From: Perkinsus olseni
Lineage: Eukaryota; Perkinsozoa; Perkinsida; Perkinsidae
Length of the DNA: 64,000 nt
Reading direction: 5' to 3'
Assembly: GCA_013115135.1 (NCBI GenBank)
Contig: JABANP010000008.1
Coordinates: 248,001-312,000 of the forward strand
The notes under the pieces were generated by a model. The model searched no databases. It saw nothing but the letters and a program-made list of their open reading frames with translations, and was not told the DNA's origin. The position numbers were made by a program, and so were the translations under genes. Below are positions 33,612-45,375 of this stretch, one piece after another (position 1 is the stretch's first letter; every line of letters begins with the position of its first letter).

Positions 33612-34166
33612 ATGTCGGAACACCATGGGAAAGGTAAAGGTTATCGTGGGGGTAAAGGAAAAGGCGGACGAGGAGGTAGTGGGGCTCGGAGTACGACCGT
33701 TGGCCAAAATGTCTGCGTAGGAGATCACCGCCGTAGTTCTATAAGGCCTTCCGTAATCGACCTAGAACGGCTGATGCACCAACGCGTTACAGTCAAGCTC
33801 ACCGGAGGACGTGAAGGTACACGCCAGCACCCAGGACACTTCACCGACCGACTCATTTCCATTGTTAGTAAGCGGTGTTTTGAAGGGCTTCGATCCTGGT
33901 GCCCAATCTCGTCCTTGACGAATGCATCGAGTACCTGAGGGATCCCGAGGACCCCTACAAGCTGTCGGGGAAGACTCGCAATTTAGGTATGATCTGGTAC
34001 TTGCCGCCGGCAGTACTCATACATTATGTACATTATGCATACTGATGATTTTTCGTCGTGGTCCTCAGGTCTACTGGTGGCTCGAGGTACCTCCGTGGTG
34101 TTGGTGTGCCCTGCCGCCGGCGTTACTGAGATCGACAATCCCTTCACGGAGGAATCTTCCGAATAG
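33612..34166 (+). CDS. LSM7: U6 snRNA-associated Sm-like protein LSM7, three exons, with an apparent +1 frame change
   Basis: LSM7 is part of the LSM2-8 ring on U6 snRNA and the LSM1-7 ring in mRNA decay. Exon 1 (33612-33816) encodes a Gly/Lys-rich leader and PSVIDLERLMHQRVTVKLTG with GRE, the Sm1 motif. Intron 33817-33868 (52 nt). Exon 2 (33869-33986) encodes VLKGFDP and LVLDECIEYLRDPEDPYKL, ending KTRNL. Intron 33987-34068. Exon 3 (34069-34166) encodes LLVARGTSVVLV (Sm2), then EIDNPFTEESSE and TAG. Length and blocks match LSM7. Within exon 2 the frame before FDP (to about 33897) and the frame of NLVLDE (from 33905) differ by one base with no room for an intron. This is either a sequence error or a +1 frameshift. 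Confidence 0.9.
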
Positions 34167-34263
34167 TCGACTGAGTGCACACACATTTCCTCACGTACTC
34201 AGTTGATGTAGAGTTGCAGTCTTCAATCGCAAAGGTTTCTTGGGTCTTTGTTTTGGCCTCGTC

Positions 34264-36592
34264 ATGTCGTCTGCGGCGAAGTCGACTCAGTCGATGACTG
34301 ATGCTTTATCGGCTATCCGCCGGGCGTTGAATCCGGATCTTGAGACCGAGAAGGCCTCAGAAGAAGCTGTAAAGGACAGCCTAGTGCAAGTCGAAAAGGA
34401 GAAAGCCAGTTGTTGAAGGGCCTGACTGGACTAAGCGATACAACGTAGTGTGGAACGGCTGATCACCCATCGGTTAGCCATGAGATCAGGTTGTGAGCTC
34501 GCACCTGTCCAGTGTTGATGACTGCCCTGCTGTGACTGAGTTCGGGCTCTCCAGGACGTGCCGAAAGGGCACTGAAGGCATGGGAATCAATCGGCTATTC
34601 CCGGTGCAGGCTACAGTACTACCGATTGTGATTGGAAGGGAAAAGGACACCGGTGGGAAGCAGGTGAGGAAAAAAGATTCATGCGCTCTCTTATGTCCCG
34701 TCGGCTACGGCTCCCCTTCCGACTGACTAGCGCTTCCGCCTCAGGTACGACTGTGATCTATGTGTGGCGATACCCACCGGCCAAGGAAAGACCTTAGGCT
34801 ACTTATTGCCGGTAGCGATACAGGAGCTCAAACCGTATCGCTTGTAATCCCACAATGGCTCTCAGATATTTCAACTGTTGTCTCATCGGGTTTATCGGAC
34901 TCTCCGAGCGCTGATTCTCGCTCCTACGCGAGACCTGGCTCTACAAGTCAAGGAAGTAGCCGACCACTTCACGGGTACTAAGGATGATTTCAAGGTCGAT
35001 TGCGTTGTGGGACAGTATCACGCTCAAACCTTCGCGGAGCAGGACGAAGCCGCAGCCGGTAGGTTACCCAAGGAAGCAGGCGCACCTTTATGTGCAGCGT
35101 GATCAGGCCCAGATGTGTTGGTTGCGACGCCGTCGCGTGCCTTGGACTTGCTCACGGGGGAACGGATACCTATCGATGGTATCCGATGGGTGGTCCTCGA
35201 CGAAGCCGATAGACTACTGAATTCTAGTAGAGAAGCGACGGTCGAAGTGGTAAGCACGAGCGCAGGTCGAATAAAGAGATTGTTATTGAATGTAAGGTCC
35301 GGCGGGTGATGGCAGCCTCTCCTCGGTGTCAACGTATGCTTTTCTCGGCAACTATGACGTCTAATCCGCAGAAGCTCGCGCAGCTCGCACTCAACCGGCC
35401 ATTCTTTCTGCTCAGTACCCAGACGGGCGCACATGCGACGCCGGAGAACCTGCGACATAGGTAGGGTATTCGTTCGGCCGCGAAAAGGGAGCAAGCGAAT
35501 CGTTTTCAGATTCATCGTTGCGCGTGCCGAGCAGAAGAAGCCGGGGGTCTTGGTAAGAGACTTCTTAGAGCCTATGCCAAGTGGATCTGCTTGATCTCAG
35601 TTGTCGATACTTCGCGAGATATACCCTCCTAATACCAGTGCCTCAAGTCGGACTATGCTCTTCTGCGGCTCAGTCGAGCACGCTCATCGCCTGGCAAGGC
35701 TTTTGCAAATATGTGTGGCGGGTGACGAGAGTATAGAGAAAGCGCTACGGGTAGAGACAAATACGAAGTGGTTTCATGTCCAGTTGTGATGCCCGTGCTG
35801 TGCAGATAAGAGAGTTCAGTGCAGCCCTTGATCAGAAGCATCGTGTGAGAATGCTTGAGGCTTTCCGCACTGGCCGGATACATGTAGGATGGTCAGCATT
35901 GCTGACTCAGAATCATTGATAAGATCAGTTGTATCCTGGGTGTAGGTTCTCGTTTGCAGTGACGTGGCAGCCAGAGGCTTGGACTTCCGAGAGGTGGACC
36001 ACGTTGTTCAATATGATGTCCCGAATAGCGTGCAGGGGTACTTGGCCCACCGGATGAGTTAGAGTCGGGAGCCGCTACCCTCAGGTACATCCATCGATGT
36101 GGAAGGGCTGGCCGAGCAGGGAGGGTGGGTTGCAGCACTACTATTCTAGTATCCCAGGCAAGTGAAGCATTTCAAAGATATGGTGAGTCCGAAATTTGCT
36201 CTGGATGAAGAAGTGTATGCCCTGGCGTAGCTCCGGAGAAGAGAACGCGGTCCCTGTCGAGAAGCTCGAGCGAATGAAGCCCGTCTCTGACGACATCGCT
36301 GAGTACCAGGAGAAGTTGTCGATGTTGGAGCTTTGCCTCAAGAGGGAGAACAAGTAATTCGTTATGACGGGTGGCGACCGCGTGGAACCGTCCTTTCCCA
36401 GGGGAGTGTATTCGCTGACCGAGCCTGTAGACCCCGTTGCCTTGAAGGGTGGCGGGAGCTGAGGACGGGCAGAAATTGGAGCAGGAGGCCACTGGTGCCC
36501 GATCTAGAAAGTCCAAGCGACCTTCCAGTACAGTGTATAAGGAGCTGCTTAGTAACGTACGGCAGCGGTTAGGGAACGCCCTCCCGGGCTAA
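34264..36592 (+). CDS. DEAD-box ATP-dependent RNA helicase, DDX51/DBP6-like, multi-exon
   Basis: Likely a ribosome-biogenesis helicase of the DDX51/Dbp6 type, judged from GINRLFPVQATVLPIVIG (Q-motif region) and CVAIPTGQGKTLGYLLPV. Motif I AIPTGQGKT is at 34767-34793. Motif Ia APTRDLALQV is near 34920. VATPSRALDLL is near 35118, and motif II DEAD is at 35199-35210. Motif III SAT is at 35346-35354. CSDVAARGLDF is near 35955 and YDVPNSVQG is near 36012. A 47-nt intron (36038-36084) joins the last to YIHRCGRAGRAG, motif VI. The C-terminal exons (LERMKPVSDDIAEYQEKLSM; YKELLSNVRQRLGNALPG) end at TAA 36590-36592. The subfamily call rests on the Q-motif region and is less certain than the helicase call. 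The N-terminal 45 residues (from ATG 34264) appear one base out of frame with the next segment. Confidence 0.83.
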
Positions 36593-36723
36593 CTTCTCTC
36601 TTGGGTTTACCAAATAACGTCGTCCATTAACGAGCAGTTACTGATCTGTTTTGTTCCGACTCTCACTGCGGGGCGCGCGATGGATTGAATAGCTTCCACT
36701 TTTTCGGCCAGCTCATTCTTGCC

Positions 36724-39700
36724 ATGGCCTTCTCCACCACCCTCGAGAAGCTTAGCTTCCTGACACTGCTCCTCTTCTGCGGAGCGGCATCGGCTGTCAA
36801 GATGGTCATTGGAGATTGGAAGAATTCGAAAGTCTCTCGGGAAATAGTAGGACTTCTCTTTGATCGTTCTAGTGTCGACCTTGTCCCTCCTAGACGCTCC
36901 AGGAGAGTACGGTGAAAGTGACAGTCAATGTTGACCTCGACTGTTCTATGTGTACGGGGCCATTGCAGTACACTTTCCTCAAGCTACCCAACCAGGGTTT
37001 GGGGAAGCACGCGGTGAGCTTCTTTTGAAGGATTAGGCTACATTACAGTGAGCAAACGGGTGGGAGGAGTTGTCGAATGTGATGGAGCAGGTGGCGGACA
37101 GCGAGTCTGGAGATCAGCTGGTTGTTGAGGACTTCGGGTGGACGGTGCAGACAGATATCTGAGAGTGACTCTACCGGAGGCGAAGAGTAAGCGTCACCTC
37201 GATGCTGTCTTGTGAGTTATCGGCCTCATTCCAACAGACAAGGCTTCCCTTAATGTGGAGATGATATTCGGTAGAATGTACAGACCCTTGCCTGAAGAGA
37301 TATTGGAGATGCAAGAACAAATGGTCGAGTAAGCCTTGGGCGTCGGTGGGGAGTACTCTGTGAACTAAGCTCTTCGTGTCAGCTGCCTCGGCGATTAGTG
37401 ATGGCTTACCTTCTCTCAGGTATGTGGATGCTATGTACTGGCCCTCGCCCTATCCCACGGCCAAGGAGACTACAACTGTCAGGTTGATGGAGGAGGAAAA
37501 GATAGAGTAAGGAGGAGTGGTGCAATTTCGAGTATAGAAATTTTTTTTCGCTCAGGCGGGTTCTGCCCGAGGGTGCGGCCAATATTAAGGGACGATCGAT
37601 CACCTTTGGGCCGTACGAGGATATTAAACCCAGCAAGTAGGCTCCAATAGGATAGGCTGGAGATTCGAGCTGGGCCCATAGCATTCAGTGAACTGTTGCT
37701 GTCAGGGCGCACCCCGATCTCATCCACGTACATGTTTCCCATCCATTCCCTCTGCCCTATTTCGCCACGAGCTCTCGAGTGATAGAGGTCTCTCACTGGG
37801 GTATGCTGTCAATGATTAGTAGTATTGTGAATAGAGTCGGTGCTGCTTTCAGGTAGTGTATCAGTCACTGGGAGGTACGAGCTGGTCAATGAGGCCGCTA
37901 GACTGGGAGGGGAGTTCTCGAGGATACCCTTCAGTATCGACAAGTGGGGGAAGTCCTGGGTAGTAACAGCATCGAGGGTATTTGCTTCATTGACTCAGAG
38001 TCGATGATGTTGTCTAGTTTTCTCTTACATAATCCGTCCCTTTGCTGATTCGCTCCAATATCGTGTTTTCGACTGCTCTGTTCGACCGAACTCTCGTCGC
38101 ACGTATACATGCTTTTGCACCGGCACAGTCATTTCGGCACGGAGCTGTCGTACTTGTATATAAGTGGCGGTCAACTTGGCCCCAAGTCTTGGGGTGCAAG
38201 ACGTTAGACAGTTCTAGTGTTCACCTCACTGGTGGATTACTGCGTATTTCAGGGAGAATCCTTACAGCGTTACATCATGCGTCAACGGAATTGAGGCGGT
38301 CCTGCCGAGATCGGTCCGTAACATTAACTACAGAGATGCTATTGGCAATGTTTCCTGTAATACATATTGCCACCACATCCCTTTGGATTTCGCCCTCCGC
38401 AGCAACTCACGCGCGACGGGAAGGCAAGAAATACGTGTCGGTGGAGCTCGCCCCCAGGTAATCAGATTGTGCAAGGTTGAAACGTCATGGTTGCCGGACT
38501 TAGGTTCCCCATGCTCGGTGGATGGAAGGACGAGTTCGAGTTTTCTTATGATCTGCCAGCCAGAACAACCTTACAGGTATAGTCCGCTTAATTTTCCGCA
38601 GAGCCCTAATCTTAATTTTCAGGTCTCGTCAAGCGACAGTAATCAATACGTGCTCAGCGTGGCTTTCAATCAGCCTTTCGTGAGGGTTTTTGCCCAGCAG
38701 CAAGAGCTTGAGGTGAACTTAAGAATTCGAGACGTGTTTTGATAGAGCTAGTACGTCGTGGGCTTGACAGGTTGTTCTGCCCGCTGGTGCCATGGACATC
38801 AAAGTCAACTCCCCGCGGGGTCTAGGAACATTCGACTACATCCCCGAGGGACGATACTCCTGGTTGGACTTCACTACTCCGCGGAAGCTGATTCGCTTGA
38901 CTTCTTCTGGAATTATTGTGCCAGAGCGGAATGCCCTGAATACCAAGATTCAGGTGAGGATAGGGGCCTGCGGTAACGGGACTCGATGACGACCTCATCC
39001 TGGCCATTGCGAGCTACCCTGCATTCGTACCACATTTCACTACCCTTATTCCTAATTTTTAGATCGCCTACCGCATGCCGTCCGGTATGGGGGTACTGGA
39101 CAAGCCTGCCCTCTTGGTTATGTACGTGTTCGCCCTTTTCCTGGCCTACATAATCTTCAACAGGGTGAGCTTAAGGATCGTCACGGGCAAGGCTGAGGTA
39201 AGCGCCTACGTCCTCGCTCGAGATAGGACGAAAGTGTAATCCCTTGTGTATTCTCTTGCTCAAGTCATGTGTGTCAGGCGTCCAAGATCGACTCTCGAGC
39301 CTGGGATTATTCTGTGTCGCTCAAGGTGGCGGACCTTTTCGAAGATCTTTGCCACGTGAATGAAAAGATGTTGAGAACCGCTAAAGGACCCGTCCACAAG
39401 CTGGATAAGGTGGTTATATTTGACCTGCCCGTTGCTCGTGTCCAGGCGTTTTGCATGCTATTATAATCGTCAGGCTATTGTCCAGCAGACGGCAGCTGCC
39501 GGGTCCCTCTGTTCCAAAATGAGGTCTGTTATGGGTATGGATACTACTCCTACTGAAGGGATCGACAAAGTATCGGCAAGTGATGGAGACGCGATTTCGA
39601 ACCCCTCTTTCCGATAGGTTCACCGACGGAGATCTGGCTAAACGTGTGGTAGCCACCTGTGAAGAGTATGCCTCTACAGCTAGGTCTCTATCCAAAACCG

Positions 39701-39924
39701 TTTCTAAGATGGCAGTCTCGGAGAGTGACGCTAAGGTAGGTGCAGAGGGATGCTCTGGTTGCGTCGAGTTCTACCGGACTTAGAACTACAATGTCGTCGT
39801 GGCTGAAGAGAAGTCTGCTGCCGCTAAATACAGCGATGTTGAGAATCTATGTGCCAACCTTATTCAAAAGATGGAGGAGCAAAGCAAACCATCAGTAAAA
39901 CCTGGAAAGTGCCATCCGTTGTGA
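36724..39924 (+). CDS. OST1: Ribophorin I / OST1, oligosaccharyltransferase subunit, multi-exon
   Basis: A subunit of the ER oligosaccharyltransferase that N-glycosylates nascent proteins. ATG 36724 begins a signal peptide (LSFLTLLLFCGAASA) followed by KMVIGDWKNSKVSREIVGLL. An upstream in-frame Met at 36685 is an alternative start. Later exons give YWPSPYPTAKETTTVRL (about 37,437-37,487, matching the family's YSPYPTKTQTMRVKL) and ITFGPYEDIKPS. Others give YELVNEAARLGGEFSRIPFS, NINYRDAIGNVS and FPMLGGWKDEFEFSYDLP (about 38,503-38,560). VLPAGAMDIKVNSPRG (about 38,778) and a C-terminal membrane span, LLVMYVFALFLAYIIFN (about 39,113-39,163), follow. The cytosolic tail is helical and ends KPGKCHPL with TGA at 39922-39924. 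Block order matches ribophorin I throughout. Confidence 0.87.
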
Positions 39925-40228
39925 GCTCGGGCTCCTTCAGTCTCAGCGACCAGAGATGGGGTACAGCACGGGTGAGGAGCAAGGGGCAGATACTACGGCT
40001 GAATCAAAGAAGAGAAAGTGAAGAGCACTGGCGTCGTAGTGGGATGCCCATCGAGGGGCTTCTGTTTTTTGTGAACGGCTTCACACGCACGGTTGAGTAG
40101 TTGAGTTGTTCAATAATTTTGGAGGAGACACCAATCTGAGCTGCGTGGGCAGTCAGGTCTGATAGGATCGTTCGAAGTCACAATGAATCGACTGACCGTG
40201 ACATCTGGACTCCAGATTCTGGGGTACT

Positions 40229-43200
40229 ATGGGTAGTCTCGCTAGCGAGCAGGAACTTGAACCACCTTCTGGCCTTGAGGATCTGTTGCACTTGGACTCC
40301 ATGCGGAAGATTTGTTCCCAATGACTTCACATGATGTCATATCACAGCGATCCAGCGCGCAACTGAACGACGTGCTTCGTACACTTCGTCGCCGCTACAC
40401 GCGGATGAAAGGAAGTGCTGTAAGACCCGAGTCATGTCGTTGTCATCGAATCGCTTGATCGAGTGATTTCTCATATGCAGAACGCAAGTGAAGGTTTTGT
40501 CGATGAAATAGCGTGAGAACGGCCATAAGCTGCTCACACTGATGTTCGTTGGCAGGCGGTTTCAGTGGTGGCAGCCGTAGGAGTATTGGCCTTGTATCGT
40601 TATCTGCAAAAGATCCAAGGGAGAAGCCTCGGTGGGCGGTGTCCCTCACAGGCCCAAGAAGAAGGAGCATGGGGTCGACGCCAGGTTCCTTCTCAGACTG
40701 GCGAAGGTGGGTCGCTCAAATACAGTATGGCTTCTAGTGGTTTGTGTCCATTAGCTCCTCCCAGTCCTCATCCCTGGGCTCCGTAGCAGAGAAGCGCTGA
40801 CTCTTGCTCTGCAGACATGTGCTTTGATATCGAGAAGCGTGTTGTCCATCCATATCGCCGAGGTACGCGGAAACTGAAATGGCTCTTTGCGCATGAGGCT
40901 ACTCCCAGGTGTCTGGGAAAGGGTTGGAAGCTGTCGCCAGGAGGGATGGCAAACTGTTCCTCAGCTCAATCGCAGATTTCGTGGTGAGTGCCCACCGTGA
41001 CCAAACTGCTCTCCGTCGGCGGCAGTCAGTCCGTTCAGGTAACCGGAGTGACGGCCTCTATCGTTAACTCGGGGCTCAAGTTCATGACCAACATACTCGG
41101 AGCATGGTTCGCGTAGGAATGCGCGCTCGAGCTTCAGTGTCCAGCGTTGTGCCGTCATTACGCGTCTCAGGGAGAATTTGACCCATCATATCCACAAGAC
41201 CTACCTTAACAACAAGAACTACTATTTCGTATCTGCACACCCGGCTTTGGCAAGCGCCGTCTCGAGCGCGGTAGAACCTCTGTTTTCCAACTCGGACGAT
41301 CGCTTCGCTTTCAGGATAACCCGGATGCCCCGCTGAAGGGTGCTACCGTGTTAGATAACGTAGACCATAGACTGGTGGTAGATGTAGACAACTTCGCCAA
41401 GCAGTTGGCTGATTTGTACTCCAGGACCTTCAAACCGGCACTGGATGTCGTGCTATGCACGGCTCGATTGAGCACAAGCCTCAGAGGGTGAATCTCGGGG
41501 TTCGGATGAGAATCTTTCTTTTGTTAGTGATGCAATGTAGGTCGGAAAGCTGCTGCTCTCAGGTATAGTGGACCCATTCTCTTATACGCATATTTCATTG
41601 GAATATCAGCAGCAATTCGAGCGACTTCGCCTCCCATGTCGAAGCTGATCGCTCATCAACAGTCGTTAGACGGTAGGGGGCGCCGCACAGTATTGAATAT
41701 ATCTTGGAGTATCCTCAGGTAACTATAGACGAGCCCAAGCTCGACTAGTTTCTCACCATGAAGAGATTGCCTTCCTTGACGGTGGAGCAGCGGAAGTGAG
41801 TTTGCCTCCCAGAAGATATTTACGCATGTTATTCTGAGCAGGAACGCCTCCTAAACGAGAGGCTGGCTTCAGCAAGCGCCTGGAAAGAGAAGCTCGCGGC
41901 CATACAATTTCGGCAGGGTTGTATAGATCAATTTGGTCTGAAGTAGATCAAAATCGCTTAGTCGGTCTATCAAGAAATGGTTTCCGGCATTAGGTACTTC
42001 GCTTCGGTGGTGGGGTGGCCTGTTATCGCCTTGCCATTCATCACTATGGAAGCCCCGACGAACGGAAAGGATCAGCTGAAACGTCTCACCCAGTAGCTCT
42101 TCCCAGTCGGCGCTCTGCGCTAGCTTTCTTCCTCCATTAGATACAGAGTCGCTGACAACCTGATCCAAACGTCTAGCGCGTCGCTGTGTGATCTCATCCT
42201 CACGTACAAGAAGGTGAGGCGTGAGCGGTGCGAGTCAGGATCCTCTGAGAGCTGCCTTCCAGATCCAAACGCTGGCCGGATACACCGCTCGGGTGTCGGA
42301 GCTAATGGAGGCGTTAGATCGTTCTGATGAGCGGACGAGTCGGATTCATCGGTCTTCCAAAACGGAGGTCCGTCGGATCAGAGAGTTACGTGTTGAGGGC
42401 CCGACGTCTTTTAGGGCGATCTTATTCCTGATGCTATCTTCTCGGCGAGTGAGGTCACGATCAACACGCCCGACCAATCCCGTACACTACTCAGCAACTT
42501 TGACTTTGTGGCTAAGCCAGGTGGGCCCTGGTGACCAAGTGCTCGCTCGGTGGTATGGCTCTTGATTGTCTCTAGGTGACCGTGTGCTTATAACTGGGCC
42601 TAACGGTGCTGGTAAGACCTCCCTCTTTCGTGTTCTAGCGGGTCTCTGGCCAGCATTGGCGGGAGATATCAGGATGAACGCAGGCTCGAAAGAAGGGCGA
42701 CGACAGGTGGTAGTTCTGCAAGCCTAGCAGGCGCAGGCGATATTTCTCGTGTCTTCTACAGCTCGTTTGAGTAGTCAACGAACCTTATGGAATTTCGTTG
42801 CCAAATTCGCCGTCACATCTCCCTACTGAGTAACATAACTTATGTTGTCTGTCTTGCGCAGAGCTCCGTTATGTATCTACCCCAAACTCCGTATCTGGTA
42901 CTGGGTACCCTCAGAGACCAAGTAACGTATCCCAGACTCAGTGATGTACACGACTCCGACAACTTCATCTCCCAGTGCTTGGAGAGAGTGGGATTGGGTA
43001 AGTCGCTCTCGTGTCTACAGAACTCCATGGTTTCCTAACCTTCAGGTCGGTTGTTGTCAACGTATTCTTTGGATACTGAAGTGTGGGAATGGGCCGATGT
43101 CCTATCGGGTGGAGAAAGGCAGCGAATAGGCTGGGCACGACTGCTCTTCCACCGCCCCTCGGTATCATCATCTTCACGACTGTGTCCATCTTTTGGACGT

Positions 43201-43473
43201 TTCATTGTCATCTATTAGGTGGTAGTCCTTGACGAAGCTACCTCGGCAATAGCAGTGGACGACGAAGCCCCTCTTTATGAGCTCCTTGTTGGTTTAAACC
43301 CCAAGATGTCCATCTTCTCTATTGCTCACAGACCGAGCCTCAGACGGCTGCATACCTGCGAACTCCACATTGATGGAGACGGCCACGGTCACTGGACCTT
43401 GAGGAAGCTAGAGGAGGACGTGAGCTACAAGGCCGATTTGTCCGTTGTTGAGGTCAGCAAGACCCCAACATAG
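40229..43473 (+). CDS. ABC transporter subfamily D (peroxisomal half transporter), multi-exon
   Basis: ABCD half transporters move very-long-chain or branched acyl-CoA into peroxisomes. The membrane domain shows the family blocks [14 protein letters not shown] (about 41,190-41,228), [20 protein letters not shown] and [11 protein letters not shown] (about 41,357-41,453). Next come [20 protein letters not shown] (about 41,577-41,635) and [13 protein letters not shown] (about 41,756-41,796), the ABCD EEIAFY-type loop. The nucleotide-binding domain has Walker [10 protein letters not shown] (about 42,597-42,623), a Q-loop region [18 protein letters not shown], the signature [13 protein letters not shown] (about 43,102-43,140) and Walker [11 protein letters not shown] (about 43,219-43,250). 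The frame ends in TAG at 43473. The start (ATG 40229, [18 protein letters not shown]) is tentative and could belong to a separate small gene. Substrate is not inferable. Confidence 0.85.
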
Positions 43474-44018
43474 AATTAACTCGGTCTACACCTCAGATGG
43501 GAGATTATGCCGAGAGCACGAGTCCTCCGGGCCGAACACCGATAGGCCTGTTCGGCGCTGAACCCTCCTCGCCGTAGCCATGACGTTTTTTATAGAAAGA
43601 TTTCACTAAGAGTCTCGTCTTTTTGAAGTTACTTAGCTACCTATCCGGAGTTGTGTTCGAGACAGGAGCCAGTGCTCCTTCAATACCTCAGTAGCCACCA
43701 GCATATAGTGAACGACACCATCCGAGTCAAGTGCCGAAGAGATGATGGTCGCCACGAAACGTCGTGCGAGGGAGAAAAATGTTCCTGAGTTACAGTCAAT
43801 TATTGTCAACAACTTATTGAAGCGCACAGCTGCTATACTAAGGGCGAGCTAAAGAAGCTTTGTGGCCACTGTTGGAGTGATTGAGCAGGATTTTTCCGAC
43901 CTCGCAAAATCGCTAAACGCGAAACGCTTCGCTCCGCTCGGCTTTGAACTTAGCTCATCATCGTGGGCGCGCTGACCCTACCTTTTTTGGCACATTAGAG
44001 TTGTGATAAGTCGACATC
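43474..44018. other. Intergenic region; possible small minus-strand frame
   Basis: It holds the upstream region of the V-ATPase gene. A minus-strand open frame at 43,633-43,827 (LARRFVATIISSALDSDGVV) looks mildly coding but has no recognised homolog and no clear start. Confidence 0.3.
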
Positions 44019-44860
44019 ATGTCATCTACTGCTGCTTCTTTCAACCCCTACCTGGACCCCTGTTACGACGAGTCGTGGGGATGCACTTTCAACAGCATGT
44101 CCCCTTATATGTGGTAAGATTCTCACAGGCCTGCTCTAGCTTAAGTTCACTATTGATGCTGTGCCGCATGGCCTGATGGTATCATGAATTTGCTGTCAGG
44201 GCTAACCTTGGCATCACCTTCTCTCTGGCCTTCTCCGTCATCGGCGCCGCCTGGGGTATCTTCCTGACCGGTTCTTCGTTGGTTGGAGCTGCTGTCCGCG
44301 CTCCTAGGATCAAGTAATGTGGGAAGAGCAAGGGAGTATCTTGAGATTGACCGTGCGAGATACGGAATGTGTCGGATTAGATCATGAGTATGCCCTTACT
44401 TTCGGTCTCCTGCAGGTCCAAGAATCTTGTGTCGATTATCTTCTGCGAAGCTGTCGCTATCTACGGTGTTATCATGAGTATTATCATGAACTCCAAGATG
44501 GAGGGTGCTAAGGAGTTCGTTCCCCCGGCCATCCCCACTGGTAAGCGATTGCTGTCATATTTGTGTTCGCCGTATCACTCACCTTCATCAGGTAACATGG
44601 CCGTTGCTCAGGCCGCCGGATACTGCCTCTTCGCATGCGGTCTCTCCGTTGGCTTCTCGAACCTCTTCTGCGGTGTCTGCGTTGGCGTCTCTGGTTCCGG
44701 ATGTGCTTTGGGTGATGCTCAGAAGCCCGAGTTGTTCGTCAAGATGCTCGTTGTTGAGATCTTCGGCAGTGCTCTCGGTCTTTTCGGTATCATTGTTGGT
44801 ATTATCCAGGCTGGTCAGGGTACCTTCCCTAAGGACATCACTCCCCAGATCCCCATGTAA
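44019..44860 (+). CDS. VMA16: V-type H+-ATPase proteolipid subunit c'' (VMA16/ATP6V0B), four exons
   Basis: Membrane rotor subunit of the vacuolar proton pump. The exon structure is fully readable: 44019-44113, 44200-44313, 44416-44540 and 44592-44860, with introns of 86, 102 and 51 nt, all GT...AG. The roughly 200-residue product is normal length. It shows an N-terminal [17 protein letters not shown], a first hairpin, [18 protein letters not shown] with the essential membrane Glu, and [20 protein letters not shown] followed by [20 protein letters not shown], all diagnostic of c'' rather than c. Codon use is more biased toward C-ending codons than in neighbouring genes, consistent with high expression. 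Confidence 0.96.
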
Positions 44861-45375
44861 ATGAGGAGCCTGATGGTGGTGATGCTCGTTAGTGAAATGG
44901 CAGTAGTGGGATGAGCAGCAGCAGCATTCTCTCCGTTACTGAGTGTCTTAATGGTTGCTAAGACTCGCGACATCTTCCAGTCTAGAAGTCCTTAAAGGCT
45001 TCAGCGGTGCGAGTAGTAGCAGCTGCTCTCCCGTTCATTGAGTCGATTGTTGTTTAACAGCGTATGCGTCATCATCATAACCATTCTCGGGAATGCTAAT
45101 CAAGTGTCGTCGCCGCCACTGTCCCTAGTTTTTGAGGCGTCACGCTTGAAAATAGTACCATTACAGTTGCTGAAAACCCTGGCGGATGGACGTCCTAGTG
45201 CTAGTTGACGATCCTACATCACTGCTCGTAGAGAGAGTGTTTTCCTGTCCTCTGCACTGGTGACAGTCTCTACGCTTTGGGTTAATCGCGTTAATCTGGC
45301 GTGAATAATTCTCCGTTTCTTGGGCTTTTGTGTTGGTGAGTAGTAAATGGAAGTGTTGAAGTCCGTGGTGGTTTC
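44861..45375. other. Intergenic region
   Basis: Follows the V-ATPase stop; no exon-like segment is recognised. It probably holds the 3' UTR of the V-ATPase gene and the promoter of the next gene. Confidence 0.4.

Noticed and set aside
36000..36062. GYLAHRM following the helicase motif VQ, suggesting a degenerate motif VI
   Set aside because: Those codons fall in a 47-nt intron (36038-36084). Splicing gives VQGYIHRCGRAGRAG, a normal motif VI.
43572..43595. CCGTAGCCAT resembling the start of the dinoflagellate/Perkinsus spliced leader
   Set aside because: Only about ten bases match and the rest of the leader is absent. A chance ten-base match in 64 kb is not rare, and no SL RNA gene context is seen.
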